Below are positions 44,182 through 52,991 of a stretch of DNA of 64,000 bases, piece after piece. Both the position numbers and the translations under genes were made by a program. Within the stretch, counting starts at the first letter, position 1; every line of letters starts with the position of its first letter. Origin of the DNA: Corynebacterium guangdongense (lineage in GTDB: Bacteria > Actinomycetota > Actinomycetes > Mycobacteriales > Mycobacteriaceae); NCBI RefSeq assembly GCF_030408915.1, contig NZ_CP047654.1, positions 2,232,001 to 2,296,000 on the forward strand, read 5' to 3'. A model generated the notes under the pieces. The model worked only from the letters and a program-made list of their open reading frames with translations, did not search any database and was not told where the DNA came from.

Positions 44182-45336
44182 TTACAGGCGGGCGACGGCC
44201 TCGAGGGCGGCCTCGACGTCGGCGAGCAGGTCAGCCTCGTCCTCGATGCCGACGGAGATGCGGACCAGGTCCCGCGGGACCTCGATCTGGGACCCCTCGG
44301 CGGAGACGTGGGTCATGGTGGCCGGGTGCTCCACCAGGGACTCGACGCCACCCAGGGACTCCGCCAGACAGATCAGCCTGGTCGACAGGCAGAAGGTGCG
44401 GGCAGCCTCCTCGGAGGCGAAACGGACCGACACCATGCCGCCGAAACGCGTCATCTGCTTCTTGGCGACCTCGTGGTTCGGATGGGACTCCAGGCCCGGG
44501 TAGAGCACCTGGCTGACCAGGTTGGACTCCTCGAGCAGGCGGGCGACGGCCTCCGCGTTGTCGCAGTGGCGATCCATGCGCACGGCCAGGGTCTTGGCGC
44601 CACGGGCGGTGAGGTAGGCGTCGAAGGGGCTCGGGATCGGGCCGACCCAGCCGAAGAAGAAACGCAGTTCCTCCTCGAGCTCGTCGTCGTCGGTGACGAC
44701 CAGGCCGCCGATGACGTCGGAGTGGCCGCCGATGTACTTGGTCGTCGAGTGCAGGACGACGTCGGCGCCCAGGGCCAGCGGGTTCTGCAGGTAAGGGGAG
44801 GCGAAGGTGTTGTCGACGATGAGCTTCGCGTCGCCCTTGACGGCGGCGACGGCGGCGATGTCGGACACCGACAGCAGCGGGTTGGTGGGGGTCTCCAGCC
44901 AGATCAGCCTGGTGTTGTCCTTGATGGCGGCGGCCAGCGCGTCCACGTCGGTGGTGTCGACGACGGAGTACTCCACGCCCCACCTGGTGAAGACCTTGTC
45001 GATCAGGCGCCAGGTGCCGCCGTAGGCGTCGTGGCCCATGACCAGGTGGTCACCCGGCTTGAGGTGGATGCGCAGCAGAACGTCGGTGGCGGCCATGCCG
45101 GACGCGTAGGCGACGCCGTGCTTGCCGCCCTCCAGGGCCGCGACGGTCTTCTCCAGCGCGGTGATGGTCGGGTTGGCGACACGGGTGTACTCGTAACCGC
45201 CGCGCAGCTTCGCCAGGCCGTCCTGGGCGAAGGTGGTGGAGGCGTAGATCGGGGTGTTGATCGGGCCGTACAGGGAGTCCGGCTCATAGCCGGCATGGAT
45301 GGCGTCGGTAGTGAAGCCAGGCTTGTCGGTGGTCAT
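44182..45336 (-). CDS. metB: Cystathionine gamma-synthase
   Basis: A 384-residue PLP enzyme of trans-sulfuration that joins O-acetylhomoserine and cysteine. The PLP Lys lies in [14 protein letters not shown] near residue 199; [13 protein letters not shown] and [17 protein letters not shown] are typical of MetB. The frame is open upstream, but the ATG at 45336 has AAGGAG and the family N-terminus FTTDAIHAG. An McbR-like box lies 54 bp upstream over a possible -10. Confidence 0.95.
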   Translation of the reverse strand: MTTDKPGFTTDAIHAGYEPDSLYGPINTPIYASTTFAQDGLAKLRGGYEYTRVANPTITALEKTVAALEGGKHGVAYASGMAATDVLLRIHLKPGDHLVMGHDAYGGTWRLIDKVFTRWGVEYSVVDTTDVDALAAAIKDNTRLIWLETPTNPLLSVSDIAAVAAVKGDAKLIVDNTFASPYLQNPLALGADVVLHSTTKYIGGHSDVIGGLVVTDDDELEEELRFFFGWVGPIPSPFDAYLTARGAKTLAVRMDRHCDNAEAVARLLEESNLVSQVLYPGLESHPNHEVAKKQMTRFGGMVSVRFASEEAARTFCLSTRLICLAESLGGVESLVEHPATMTHVSAEGSQIEVPRDLVRISVGIEDEADLLADVEAALEAVARL

Positions 45337-45389
45337 GCGCGTGGTCTCTCCTTGGTCTGCTGCGATAGAAGTGGTACGTCCGGCCATGA

Positions 45390-45405
45390 TAGACCAAGCT
45401 GTCCG
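45390..45405 (-). promoter_or_regulatory. McbR-like operator of metB
   Basis: TAGAC-CAAGCT-GTCCG matches 8 of 10 half-site bases of the McbR consensus TAGAC-N6-GTCTA from C. glutamicum. On the minus strand it overlaps TATCAT, a likely -10. McbR repression of metB is established in C. glutamicum; here it is inferred. Confidence 0.6.
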
Positions 45406-45461
45406 CTTTCCCCCAACAATCAGTTCACGGAGGGGGGACGGACTTTGACTACCGTGTTGAG

Positions 45462-46499
45462 GTGATGACTTCGTACACTCATTCACTGACCCAAGCCAGC
45501 ACAACCGAACAGCTCACCGAGAGCGCCGAGGAGGCCGCGGGCGCGGTCAACGACTTCTGGCGCAACGACCTGGTCCAGGAATGGCTGGTCCAGGCGCCGT
45601 TGAAAATCGCCGTCATCCTCATCGTCGCGAGCATCCTCCACTGGGCCCTGCGACGCACCGTCAACCGTCTGGCCAGGCGCAACATCGCCAGCGGCGGTCG
45701 AGGCACCCGCCGGCTCCTCCCCGGCCGCCTCGCCCGGCAGGACACCGAGGTCACCCGCCAGATGGAGTTGCTCTCCGTGACGCAGGAGAAACGCCGCCAG
45801 TCCCGCGTCAAGACCATCTCCGGCGTCTTCAACTCCGCCATCGCCATCGTCATCTGGACCTGGGCGGTCATGGCGATCCTCTCCGCCGTCGGCGTCAACG
45901 TCGCCCCGCTCATCGCCTCCGCAGGCGTGGTCGGCGTGGCCATCGGCTTCGGCGCGCAGTCCCTGGTCAAGGACTTCCTCTCCGGCATCTTCATGCTCAT
46001 CGAGGACCAGTACGGCATCGGCGACACCATCGACGTGGGCGACGGCATCGTCGGCGACGTCGAGGAGATCTCCCTGCGCGTGACGACGCTGCGCGACATC
46101 GACGGCGGCCTCTGGTACGTGCGCAACGGGGAAATCCTGCGCATCGGCAACCTCTCCGACGGTTACGCCATCGCGCGTCTGCAGATCCCGGTCGGACTCG
46201 ACAATGACACCGAGACGACCCTCCAGATCATCGGGGACGCCGCCCGGGAGGCCGTGCGCGATCCCCGCATCGCCGACCTCGTCATCGAGGAACCCGTCAT
46301 CAACGGCGTCACCGACATCCAGCCCGACCACGTCTCCTACCGAGTGTCCGTCAAGACGCTGCCCGGTGACCAGTGGACCGTCCAGCGGCTGGCGCAGGCC
46401 AAGGTGGTCAACGCCCTGCGCGTCCACGGCGTGAGCATGCCCTACCTGGCCACCCTCAGCCGTCCGGGCGTCGAGAAGCCCGACGCGCTGGGCGACTAG
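45462..46499 (+). CDS. MscS-family mechanosensitive channel
   Basis: A 345-residue channel. About four membrane segments are followed by the pore helix and beta domain with GVVGVAIGFGAQSLVKDFLSG and EDQYGIGDTIDV, the core MscS motif, and VRNGEILRIGNLSD. It should open on hypo-osmotic shock. I choose GTG at 45462: TACCGT ends 6 nt before it, as in other leaderless genes here; ATG at 45465 is one codon inside. The 125 bp to metB holds both promoters. Confidence 0.9.
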   Translation: MMTSYTHSLTQASTTEQLTESAEEAAGAVNDFWRNDLVQEWLVQAPLKIAVILIVASILHWALRRTVNRLARRNIASGGRGTRRLLPGRLARQDTEVTRQMELLSVTQEKRRQSRVKTISGVFNSAIAIVIWTWAVMAILSAVGVNVAPLIASAGVVGVAIGFGAQSLVKDFLSGIFMLIEDQYGIGDTIDVGDGIVGDVEEISLRVTTLRDIDGGLWYVRNGEILRIGNLSDGYAIARLQIPVGLDNDTETTLQIIGDAAREAVRDPRIADLVIEEPVINGVTDIQPDHVSYRVSVKTLPGDQWTVQRLAQAKVVNALRVHGVSMPYLATLSRPGVEKPDALGD

Positions 46500-46509
46500 G
46501 GTGAGGCCC

Positions 46510-46908
46510 ATGGCAGATCCTCAGGAGAATTCGCTTTACGACGCCGTCGGCGGCGCGGAGACCTTCGCCCGCCTGGCCAAGGGTTTCTACGACCAGGTCA
46601 AAACCGACGACATCCTCGGGCCGATGTACCCCGACGATGACTGGGAGGGCGCCGAGAACCGCCTGCGCTGGTTCCTCGCCCAGTACTGGGGCGGGCCCCG
46701 TGACTACCAGGAGAACCGCGGCAACCCCATGCTGCGCCGCCGCCACTTCCCCTTCGAGATCGACCCGCCCGCCGCCGAGCGCTGGCTGGAACTGATGAAG
46801 GTCTCGCTCGACGACATCGACGGCGAGACCATCAACGAGGAACAGCGCGCCGCGATCTGGAACCACATGGAACGCGTCGCCTACATGATGATCAACAAGC
46901 CCTACTAG
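46510..46908 (+). CDS. glbO: Truncated haemoglobin, group II (trHbO)
   Basis: A 132-residue globin with a 2-on-2 fold. LYDAVGGAETFARLAKGFYDQV is the N-terminal pattern, and the proximal His lies in RRRHFPFEID. WFLAQYWGGP and the later WLELMKV are typical of group II. It binds O2 or NO at haem and may support respiration or NO detoxification. It is leaderless (TAGGGT ends 7 nt before ATG) and starts 10 bp after mscS. Confidence 0.93.
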   Translation: MADPQENSLYDAVGGAETFARLAKGFYDQVKTDDILGPMYPDDDWEGAENRLRWFLAQYWGGPRDYQENRGNPMLRRRHFPFEIDPPAAERWLELMKVSLDDIDGETINEEQRAAIWNHMERVAYMMINKPY

Positions 46909-46954
46909 GGGCTTGCGCTGCGGATCCCGGCCGCCCGTCTTAGGGTCAGGTGTC

Positions 46955-48148
46955 ATGCAGATCAAACCTGGCGAGGTCGCCCAGCGCTTCGGCGTGCTGG
47001 GGCTGACCTCCTTCGGCGGCCCCACCGCGCACCTGGGCTACTTTCGGGAGGAATTCGTCACCCGCCGCGCGTGGCTCACCGACCGCTCCTACGCCGACGT
47101 CGTCGCCGTGTCGCAGTTCCTCCCCGGCGCCGGCTCCTCCCAGGTCGGCATGGCGCTGGGCTACCACCGCGGCGGTTGGGCCGGGATGGCCGCCGCCTGG
47201 CTGACCTTCACGCTGCCCTCGGCCCTGGTGCTGGCGGTCTTCGGACTCTGGCTCGCCGACGCCGATCCCGCCACCGTCGCCGACGCCGGCTGGATCCGCG
47301 GTCTGCTGGCCACCGCCGTCGCCGTCGTCTTCCACGCCGTCGCGGGCATGGCCAAGAACCTCGCCGCCGGCCCCGTCCGCGCCAGCGTCGCGGTGGCGGC
47401 CGCGCTGACGGTGCTGCTGGCCCCGTCGACGTTCACGCACCTGCTCATCATCGCCGCCGCAGGTGTGCTCGGGACGGTGCTGCTTCGCGCCGCCGAGGAC
47501 TCCCCCGCCGGCGGCGGCGACATCGATGACGACCCGGGCATCCGGCAGGTGTCCGCCCGCGCCGCGGGCGTCGCGTTGCTCCTCTTCTTCCTCCTCCTCA
47601 TCGGCCTGTGGCTCGGCGCCCAGGTCGTCGGCGGGCGGTTCTTGACCCGCTCCTCAGCGTTCTTCGAGACCGGCGCACTGGTCTTCGGCGGCGGCCACGT
47701 CGTCATGCCGCTGCTGCAGGCCCACGCCGTCGACGGCGGCTGGATGAGCCAGGAGACCTTCCTCGCCGGCTACTCCGCCGCCCAGGCCGTCCCCGGCCCG
47801 CTGTTCACCTTCGCCACCTACGTCGGCGCCGTCGACGGGGGCGCCTGGGGAGCGGTCTGGGCCACCGTGATGATCTTCCTGCCCTCGGCGCTGCTCATGA
47901 TCGCCGGCCTCCACTTCTGGGGACGCTGGCGCCACACCCCCTGGCTGCGCGCCGCGTTCACGGGCATCAACGCCGCCGTCGTCGGCCTGCTCCTGGCCGC
48001 GTTCTGGGATCCCGTGCTGACCCACGGCGTCACCGACGCCACGTCCCTGGCCGTCGCGGCGATCTGCTGGCTCATGCTCGCCCAATGGAAGCTGCCGCCC
48101 TGGTCGGTGGCGGCCTTCGGCGCCGTCGCGGGCCTGCTCATTCTCTAG
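46955..48148 (+). CDS. chrA: ChrA-family chromate transporter
   Basis: A 397-residue two-domain CHR protein with about 12 helices. Each half has the family motif: GLTSFGGPTAHLGYFREEFV with QFLPGAGSSQVGMALGY, and ALVFGGGHVVMPLL with QAVPGPLFTFATYVG. CHR proteins export chromate, though many have unknown native anions. It is leaderless by inspection (TAGGGT ends 8 nt before the ATG). A longer frame from 46913 is rejected as it lacks any start signal. Confidence 0.88.
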   Translation: MQIKPGEVAQRFGVLGLTSFGGPTAHLGYFREEFVTRRAWLTDRSYADVVAVSQFLPGAGSSQVGMALGYHRGGWAGMAAAWLTFTLPSALVLAVFGLWLADADPATVADAGWIRGLLATAVAVVFHAVAGMAKNLAAGPVRASVAVAAALTVLLAPSTFTHLLIIAAAGVLGTVLLRAAEDSPAGGGDIDDDPGIRQVSARAAGVALLLFFLLLIGLWLGAQVVGGRFLTRSSAFFETGALVFGGGHVVMPLLQAHAVDGGWMSQETFLAGYSAAQAVPGPLFTFATYVGAVDGGAWGAVWATVMIFLPSALLMIAGLHFWGRWRHTPWLRAAFTGINAAVVGLLLAAFWDPVLTHGVTDATSLAVAAICWLMLAQWKLPPWSVAAFGAVAGLLIL

Positions 48149-48175
48149 CCCGTCCACGGTGTAGATTGACCACAC

Positions 48176-49309
48176 ATGTCCGAGTTCACTGCCAACCGCG
48201 CCCAGTACGTCGCCATCCTCGCCGGTGGATTCGTCGGTCCCTACACCGGCCAGGCGTTGACGGTCGTGCTCCCGGAGTTCGCCGACTCCTTCGACATCCC
48301 CCTGTCCCTGGCGGCCCTGACCGTCACCTCCTACCTGGTCCCCTTCGCCGCGGCGATGATCTTCTCCGGCCGCCTCGTCCGCGGCTTCCCACCGCGCCGG
48401 GTGATCACGGCCGCCTACGCCGTCATCGCCCCGCTGGCCCTGTGGCTGCTCTTCGCGCCCACCTGGTGGAGCTTCGTCATCGCCTTCGCGACGCTGGGCG
48501 TGGCCAACGCCTTCACCACCCCGGTGCTGCAGATGATCCTGCGCTCCATCAGCCCTCCGAACAGGCTCGGTCAGACGCTCGGCACCTACGCCGCGATGCA
48601 GTCGCTGGGCATGCTTTCCAGCCCCTTCGTCGCCGGCATGGTCGCCGGGGTGAACTGGCGCCTGACCTTCCTGGTCACCATGGCCATCGCGGTGTTCATC
48701 CTGCTGGTCCGGGTGCCGGACGTGCCGACCCCGGTCTCCACAGACTCGCGGACCGGGGAGCCCGTCCCGGTCCTGCGCACCCTCGTCTCCACCCTGACCA
48801 GCTTCGTCGCCGGTTTCGGCGTGGTCGGCGTCGGTGTCCTCACCGCGCTCTACGTCGGCGACGCCTTCGGCCTGGGGCCCGAAGGCCGCGGCCTCGTCGT
48901 GATGTGCGGCGGCCTGGCCGCCTTCCTGGTCACCCGGCTCATCGGCGCCATGGCGGACCGGCACGGCCCCTCGAAGGTCCTGGTGGCCAGCGCCGTCGTC
49001 GCGGCCGTCGCACTGCTGCTGCTCCCGCTGGTGCCGAAGGTCGCCCTGGTCGCTCTGTGCTGGGCCATCGCCATCGCCGCCGCCCAGGGCATGCAGGCCA
49101 CGGTCAACCTGGTGGTGCTCCGCGGCCCGGCCGGCTCCTCGCTGCTGTCGACGGTCCAGGCCTTCCGCTTCGGCGGGGCCGGGGTCAGCCCCCTGGTGTA
49201 CCTGCCCGTCTACACCGCCATCGGCGGACGCGCCTTCCTCCTGTCCACCGCCGCGCTGCTCGTCGTCGGCCTAGCCCAGTGGGCCATCCGCCCGCGGGCC
49301 GGCGCCTAA
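48176..49309 (+). CDS. MFS transporter
   Basis: A 377-residue carrier with about 12 helices. It is short, with only a brief central loop. Motif A reads MIFSGRLVRGFPPRRVI. It resembles sugar or drug efflux MFS proteins; substrate unknown. It is leaderless by inspection (TAGATT ends 8 nt before ATG) and lies 27 bp after chrA. Its 3' end overlaps the convergent hypothetical gene by 4 nt. Confidence 0.8.
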   Translation: MSEFTANRAQYVAILAGGFVGPYTGQALTVVLPEFADSFDIPLSLAALTVTSYLVPFAAAMIFSGRLVRGFPPRRVITAAYAVIAPLALWLLFAPTWWSFVIAFATLGVANAFTTPVLQMILRSISPPNRLGQTLGTYAAMQSLGMLSSPFVAGMVAGVNWRLTFLVTMAIAVFILLVRVPDVPTPVSTDSRTGEPVPVLRTLVSTLTSFVAGFGVVGVGVLTALYVGDAFGLGPEGRGLVVMCGGLAAFLVTRLIGAMADRHGPSKVLVASAVVAAVALLLLPLVPKVALVALCWAIAIAAAQGMQATVNLVVLRGPAGSSLLSTVQAFRFGGAGVSPLVYLPVYTAIGGRAFLLSTAALLVVGLAQWAIRPRAGA

Positions 49310-49947
49310 AAGACCAGGACGTTGCCCAGACCGGTCGAGCGGTAGACCGTGCCGAAGGGGGCGTCGAGGCGCACCCAACGCCCGGCCGCGGAGACGCGGA
49401 TGTGGCGCGGGATGTCCATCGGCGCGGAGAAGCCCGGAATCAGCCCGAGCGAGGTGCAGGTGAAGATCATCCGCATCGGGATCTCCACCGTCGTGCCGGT
49501 CTGCTCGTGCTCGACGGTGATCACCGTCTGGTTGAGCAGGCTGGCGGGCGGGCCCATCGGTCCGGAGAACTGCCGGGCCAGGGCCTGGCCCTCGTCGGCG
49601 AGGGAACGCACGACCGACACCGGGAGCGTGTCCAGCTCCTCGTAGTTCTTCAGCGGGGGCAGCGAACCCGGCCAGTTCGGATCCCGGGCGGGCCCGGTCT
49701 CCGCGGCACCGGACTGGAGCGCGTCGAAAAGATCGGTCGCCGCCACCACGGCGCCGTCACGGGAGACCTCTCCCAGCACACGCCGGGACGCGACGACGTC
49801 GAAGGGAGTGGTGACGAAGACGTCGATGGACCCGTCCCCACGGTCACGGAAGCGTGCCGACGCCGACGCATCCAGATCGGCGGCCCGGCCGACCAGTGCC
49901 CGTAGGCCGGCGGCGCCGTCGGTGACGCGGAGCGACTCAACAGGCAT
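49306..49947 (-). CDS. Conserved hypothetical protein
   Basis: A 213-residue soluble protein I cannot assign. The N-terminal part is alpha/beta with FRDRGDGSIDVFVTTPFDVVASRR; the C-terminal part is beta-rich with TVITVEHEQTGTTVEIPMRM and ends WVRLDAPFGTVYRSTGLGNVLVF. No signal peptide or membrane segment is seen. It is translationally coupled to the thioesterase gene (TAATG overlap), suggesting a related role in acyl metabolism. Confidence 0.72.
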   Translation of the reverse strand: MPVESLRVTDGAAGLRALVGRAADLDASASARFRDRGDGSIDVFVTTPFDVVASRRVLGEVSRDGAVVAATDLFDALQSGAAETGPARDPNWPGSLPPLKNYEELDTLPVSVVRSLADEGQALARQFSGPMGPPASLLNQTVITVEHEQTGTTVEIPMRMIFTCTSLGLIPGFSAPMDIPRHIRVSAAGRWVRLDAPFGTVYRSTGLGNVLVF

Positions 49948-50402
49948 TACTTGCCGGCCTCAAGCTCCCCGACCGGCTCGGTGCGGGTCAGAATCTTGAT
50001 TTCCTTCTCCGTCAGCGAACGCGGCAGGGTCTTCTCCATGTCGATCGCCACCTGCACGCATTCGATGGCGCAGGCGATGCGCCCCTGACGGTCCTTGATC
50101 TCCTGGCGGGTGACGAAGGAGGTGTTGCCGGTCTCGACGACCTGGGATTCGACGGTCACCTCGGTGGTGTCGGGCAGGATCGGGCGCAGGTAGTCGGCCT
50201 CGATGCGGCGGACGAACACCTTGAAGTCCAGGCCCCGCGACGTGAAGTAGTCGTTGGCGAACTGGAAGCGTGCCTCCTGGGCCAGCTCAATGTAGTTCGC
50301 GTTCATGAGGTGGCCGTAACGGTCGAAGTCGGACCAGCGGACCGGAACCTTGTGGACATGCACCCCGCTGGTTCCCTGGGTGGAGTTCTGTGCATCAGAC
50401 AT
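49947..50402 (-). CDS. Acyl-CoA thioesterase, hotdog fold (YbgC/FadM-like)
   Basis: A 151-residue hotdog protein. VRWSDFDRYGHLMNANYIELAQEARF carries the Asp and the Gly-His motif of 4-hydroxybenzoyl-CoA thioesterase-like enzymes. It is the first gene of a two-gene unit and lies downstream of ettA. It probably hydrolyses acyl-CoA; the chain preference is unknown. The 172-bp gap to ettA holds a terminator for ettA and no gene. Confidence 0.88.
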   Translation of the reverse strand: MSDAQNSTQGTSGVHVHKVPVRWSDFDRYGHLMNANYIELAQEARFQFANDYFTSRGLDFKVFVRRIEADYLRPILPDTTEVTVESQVVETGNTSFVTRQEIKDRQGRIACAIECVQVAIDMEKTLPRSLTEKEIKILTRTEPVGELEAGK

Positions 50403-50535
50403 TGAGCGGTAAATCCTCTTCTACAGTTTCTTAACCGTGCCCGGATGAAGGCGCAATCGACAATTCCATCCCAATCTATACGTCGACGTCCCCCGCCGCC
50501 CGCATCGGGATAGCTCTCTGGGCCACAATGACGAG

Positions 50536-50562
50536 GCACCCGACCCTGGCGGGATCGGGTGC
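50536..50562 (-). terminator. Terminator after ettA
   Basis: GCACCCGA-CCC-TGGC-GGG-A-TCGGGTGC forms an 11-bp stem with one bulge, 12 bp past the ettA stop codon on the minus strand. Confidence 0.7.
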
Positions 50563-50574
50563 TTCAGCGCCTGG

Positions 50575-52245
50575 CTAGCGGGTCAGGCGACGGTGGGTGG
50601 AGGCCTTGGGCTTGGCGGCCTCCTCGCCGTAACGGGCGATCTTGTTCTTCTCGTAGTCGCCGAAGTTACCCTCGAACCAGTACCACGTGGCCTCCTCCTG
50701 ATCGCCCTCCCAGGCCAGGATGTGGGTGCAGACGCGATCCAGGAACCAGCGGTCGTGGGAAATGACCACGGCACAGCCCGGGAAGTTCTCCAGGGCGTTC
50801 TCCAGGGAACCGAGCGTCTCGACGTCGAGGTCGTTGGTCGGCTCGTCGAGCAGGATCAGGTTGCCGCCCTGCTTGAGCGTCAGCGCCAGGTTGAGGCGGT
50901 TGAGCTCGCCACCGGAGAGGACCTTGGCCGGCTTCTGCTGGTCAGCGCCCTTGAAACCGAAGGCGGAGAGGTAAGCACGCGACGGCATCTCGTTCTGGCC
51001 GACGACGATGTAGTCCAGTCCGTCCGAGACGACCTCCCAGACGGTGGCCTCCGGGTCGATGTTCTCACGGTTCTGATCGACATAGCTCAGCTTGACGGTA
51101 TCGCCGACCTCGACGGTGCCGGCGTCCGGCTGCTCGAGACCGACGATGGTCTTGAACAGGGTGGACTTGCCGACGCCGTTCGGGCCGATGACGCCGACGA
51201 TGCCGTTGCGCGGCAGGGTGAAAGACAGGTCCTTGATCAGGACGCGCCCGTCGAAGCCCTTCTCCAGGTCCTTGACCTCGACGACCTTGTTGCCCAGGCG
51301 CGGCGGGGTCGGGATCTGGATTTCCTCGAAGTCGAGCTTCTTGTACTTCTCGGCCTCGGCGGCCATCTCCTCGTAGCGCTCGAGGCGCGCCTTGTTCTTG
51401 GACTGGCGGGCCTTCGGCGAGGAGCGGACCCAGGCGAGCTCGTCCTTGAGACGCTTCTGCAGCTTCTGGTCCTTCTTGCCGGCGACCTCCAGGCGCTTGG
51501 CCTTGGTCTCCAGGTAGGTGGAGTAGTTGCCCTCGTAGGCGTGCAGCTGGCCGCGGTCGACCTCCGCGATCCACTCGGCCACGTTGTCCAGGAAGTAGCG
51601 GTCGTGGGTGACTGCCAGGACAGCGCCCTCGTAGTCCTTGAGGAACTTCTCCAGCCACAGGACGGACTCGGCGTCCAGGTGGTTGGTGGGCTCATCGAGC
51701 AGCAGCAGGTCCGGGGCGGTCAGCAGCAGCTTCGCCAGGGCGACGCGACGTCGCTCGCCACCGGAGAGGTGGGTGACCGGCTCGTCGGCCGGCGGGCACC
51801 GCAGCGCGTCCATGGCCTGGTCGATCTTGGAATCGACCTCCCAGGCGTCGGCGGCGTCAAGCTGTTCCTGGAGCTTGCCCATCTCGTCCATGAGCTCGTC
51901 GGTGTAGTTTGTCGCCATTTCCTCGGCGATCTCTTCGAAGCGCTTCTTCTTGTCCATGATGTCGCCGAGGCCCTCCTCGACGTTCTCGCGGACGGTCTTC
52001 TCCTCGTTCAGCGGCGGGTCCTGGAGCAGGATGCCGACGGTGGCACCCGGGTCCAGGAATGCCTCGCCGTTGTTCGGCTCGTCGATGCCGGCCATGATCT
52101 TCAGGATCGACGACTTGCCGGCGCCGTTCGGGCCGACGACGCCGATCTTGGCGCCGGGGTAGAAGGCCATGGTGACATTGTCGAGAATGACCTTGTCACC
52201 GATGGCCCTGCGTACGTTCTTCATCGTGTAGATGAACTCAGCCAA
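50575..52245 (-). CDS. ettA: Energy-dependent translational throttle protein (ABC-F)
   Basis: A 556-residue ABC-F protein with two ATPase domains and no membrane part. Walker A motifs are GPNGAGKS (38-45) and GPNGVGKS (about 355); signatures are LSGGERRRVALAK and LSGGELNRLNLAL; the domain linker is charged and helical. The start is TTG at 52245: AAGGGGA precedes it at about 6 nt and the protein then begins AEFIYTMKNVRR as EttA does. It binds the ribosomal E site and gates early elongation by ATP/ADP state. Confidence 0.95.
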   Translation of the reverse strand: MAEFIYTMKNVRRAIGDKVILDNVTMAFYPGAKIGVVGPNGAGKSSILKIMAGIDEPNNGEAFLDPGATVGILLQDPPLNEEKTVRENVEEGLGDIMDKKKRFEEIAEEMATNYTDELMDEMGKLQEQLDAADAWEVDSKIDQAMDALRCPPADEPVTHLSGGERRRVALAKLLLTAPDLLLLDEPTNHLDAESVLWLEKFLKDYEGAVLAVTHDRYFLDNVAEWIAEVDRGQLHAYEGNYSTYLETKAKRLEVAGKKDQKLQKRLKDELAWVRSSPKARQSKNKARLERYEEMAAEAEKYKKLDFEEIQIPTPPRLGNKVVEVKDLEKGFDGRVLIKDLSFTLPRNGIVGVIGPNGVGKSTLFKTIVGLEQPDAGTVEVGDTVKLSYVDQNRENIDPEATVWEVVSDGLDYIVVGQNEMPSRAYLSAFGFKGADQQKPAKVLSGGELNRLNLALTLKQGGNLILLDEPTNDLDVETLGSLENALENFPGCAVVISHDRWFLDRVCTHILAWEGDQEEATWYWFEGNFGDYEKNKIARYGEEAAKPKASTHRRLTR

Positions 52246-52338
52246 TGTGTCCCCTTGGGTAATGAAAGGTGGTTTTCGTCTTTCCAAAGGGTACATCAGC
52301 GCCCCCTAGAACGGCGGTTCGGCTGGTTCCTCATCCCT

Positions 52339-52851
52339 TCATGCGTTGGCGTATTCGTCCTCCCTGGTCATGGGCTCCTCCGCGGTTGTGCCCATGGTGC
52401 CGTCGGCCAGGTCGGCGGCTTCGGCCGGCTCCGGGCTCTCCATCCCCTCCGGGGTGTGGGCGGCGACGTCGGTGCGCCGGCTCGAGATGATGTAGCGGTT
52501 GAGATCCAGCCCGATCTGGAAGACCCGGAGGCGGACCTGCTGACGCTGGAGGACGTTGCCCTCCACGTCGCGGAAGCGGTCGTCCGGCCACTCGTCGGTG
52601 ACCAGGTATCCGGTCACGATGACCGGCATCCCCTTGCGCAAGGACTTCTTGACGTTCTTCGCCAGCTCGCCCCACATCTCGCCGTTGATGTAGAGCTGGT
52701 CAAAGTTCTGCCAGTTGTTGCTCTCCTTGTCGCGGACCGACCGCGAGGCGGCGATGCGGATCTTGGTGACCTGGTTGTCCTTGGTGACGTTGTGACGCAT
52801 GAACGGGTCGTCGATGAGGTTGCCGGTAACGGTGACAGTCTGCTGGGCCAT
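52339..52851 (-). CDS. Single-stranded DNA-binding protein paralogue
   Basis: A 170-residue OB-fold SSB. TVTVTGNLIDDPFMRHN and WGELAKNVKKSLRKGMPVIVTGYL are typical. The C-terminus is acidic but ends EDEYANA, not the DDDIPF tip that recruits replication partners, so it looks like a second SSB rather than the replicative one beside rpsF. The ATG at 52851 has AGGGGGA 6 nt upstream. It lies 93 bp before ettA on the same strand. DnaA-like boxes lie about 100 bp upstream. Confidence 0.85.
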   Translation of the reverse strand: MAQQTVTVTGNLIDDPFMRHNVTKDNQVTKIRIAASRSVRDKESNNWQNFDQLYINGEMWGELAKNVKKSLRKGMPVIVTGYLVTDEWPDDRFRDVEGNVLQRQQVRLRVFQIGLDLNRYIISSRRTDVAAHTPEGMESPEPAEAADLADGTMGTTAEEPMTREDEYANA

Positions 52852-52948
52852 GTGATTCCCCCTGAAGTGTGGCCTGCTCCCCCGCCGGTTGGCGGTTGCC
52901 CCTGAGACTGCCACGGGGCGGCGGGGTCGGGCGTCGAGAAGCAGAAAA

Positions 52949-52976
52949 CCTGTGGACAACTCGCGTTATCCACAGG
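52949..52976. promoter_or_regulatory. Inverted pair of DnaA-box-like sites upstream of the SSB gene
   Basis: TGTGGACAA (52951-52959, reverse of TTGTCCACA) and TTATCCACA (52966-52974, exact DnaA-box consensus) face each other within a CCTGTGGA...TCCACAGG dyad. They lie between the SSB gene and the copD-ctaG gene end. DnaA control of the SSB paralogue is possible. Confidence 0.6.
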
Positions 52977-52991
52977 CAGGTGCACGTCAGG

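Noticed and set aside
45337..45464. A SAM or other riboswitch before metB
   Set aside because: The leader is about 50 nt and shows no extended conserved stems; an McbR-like DNA site explains control better.
50593..52905. A 770-codon plus-strand frame opposite ettA and the SSB gene
   Set aside because: It spans two well-recognised minus-strand genes and has no recognisable domain; it is a shadow of codon bias.
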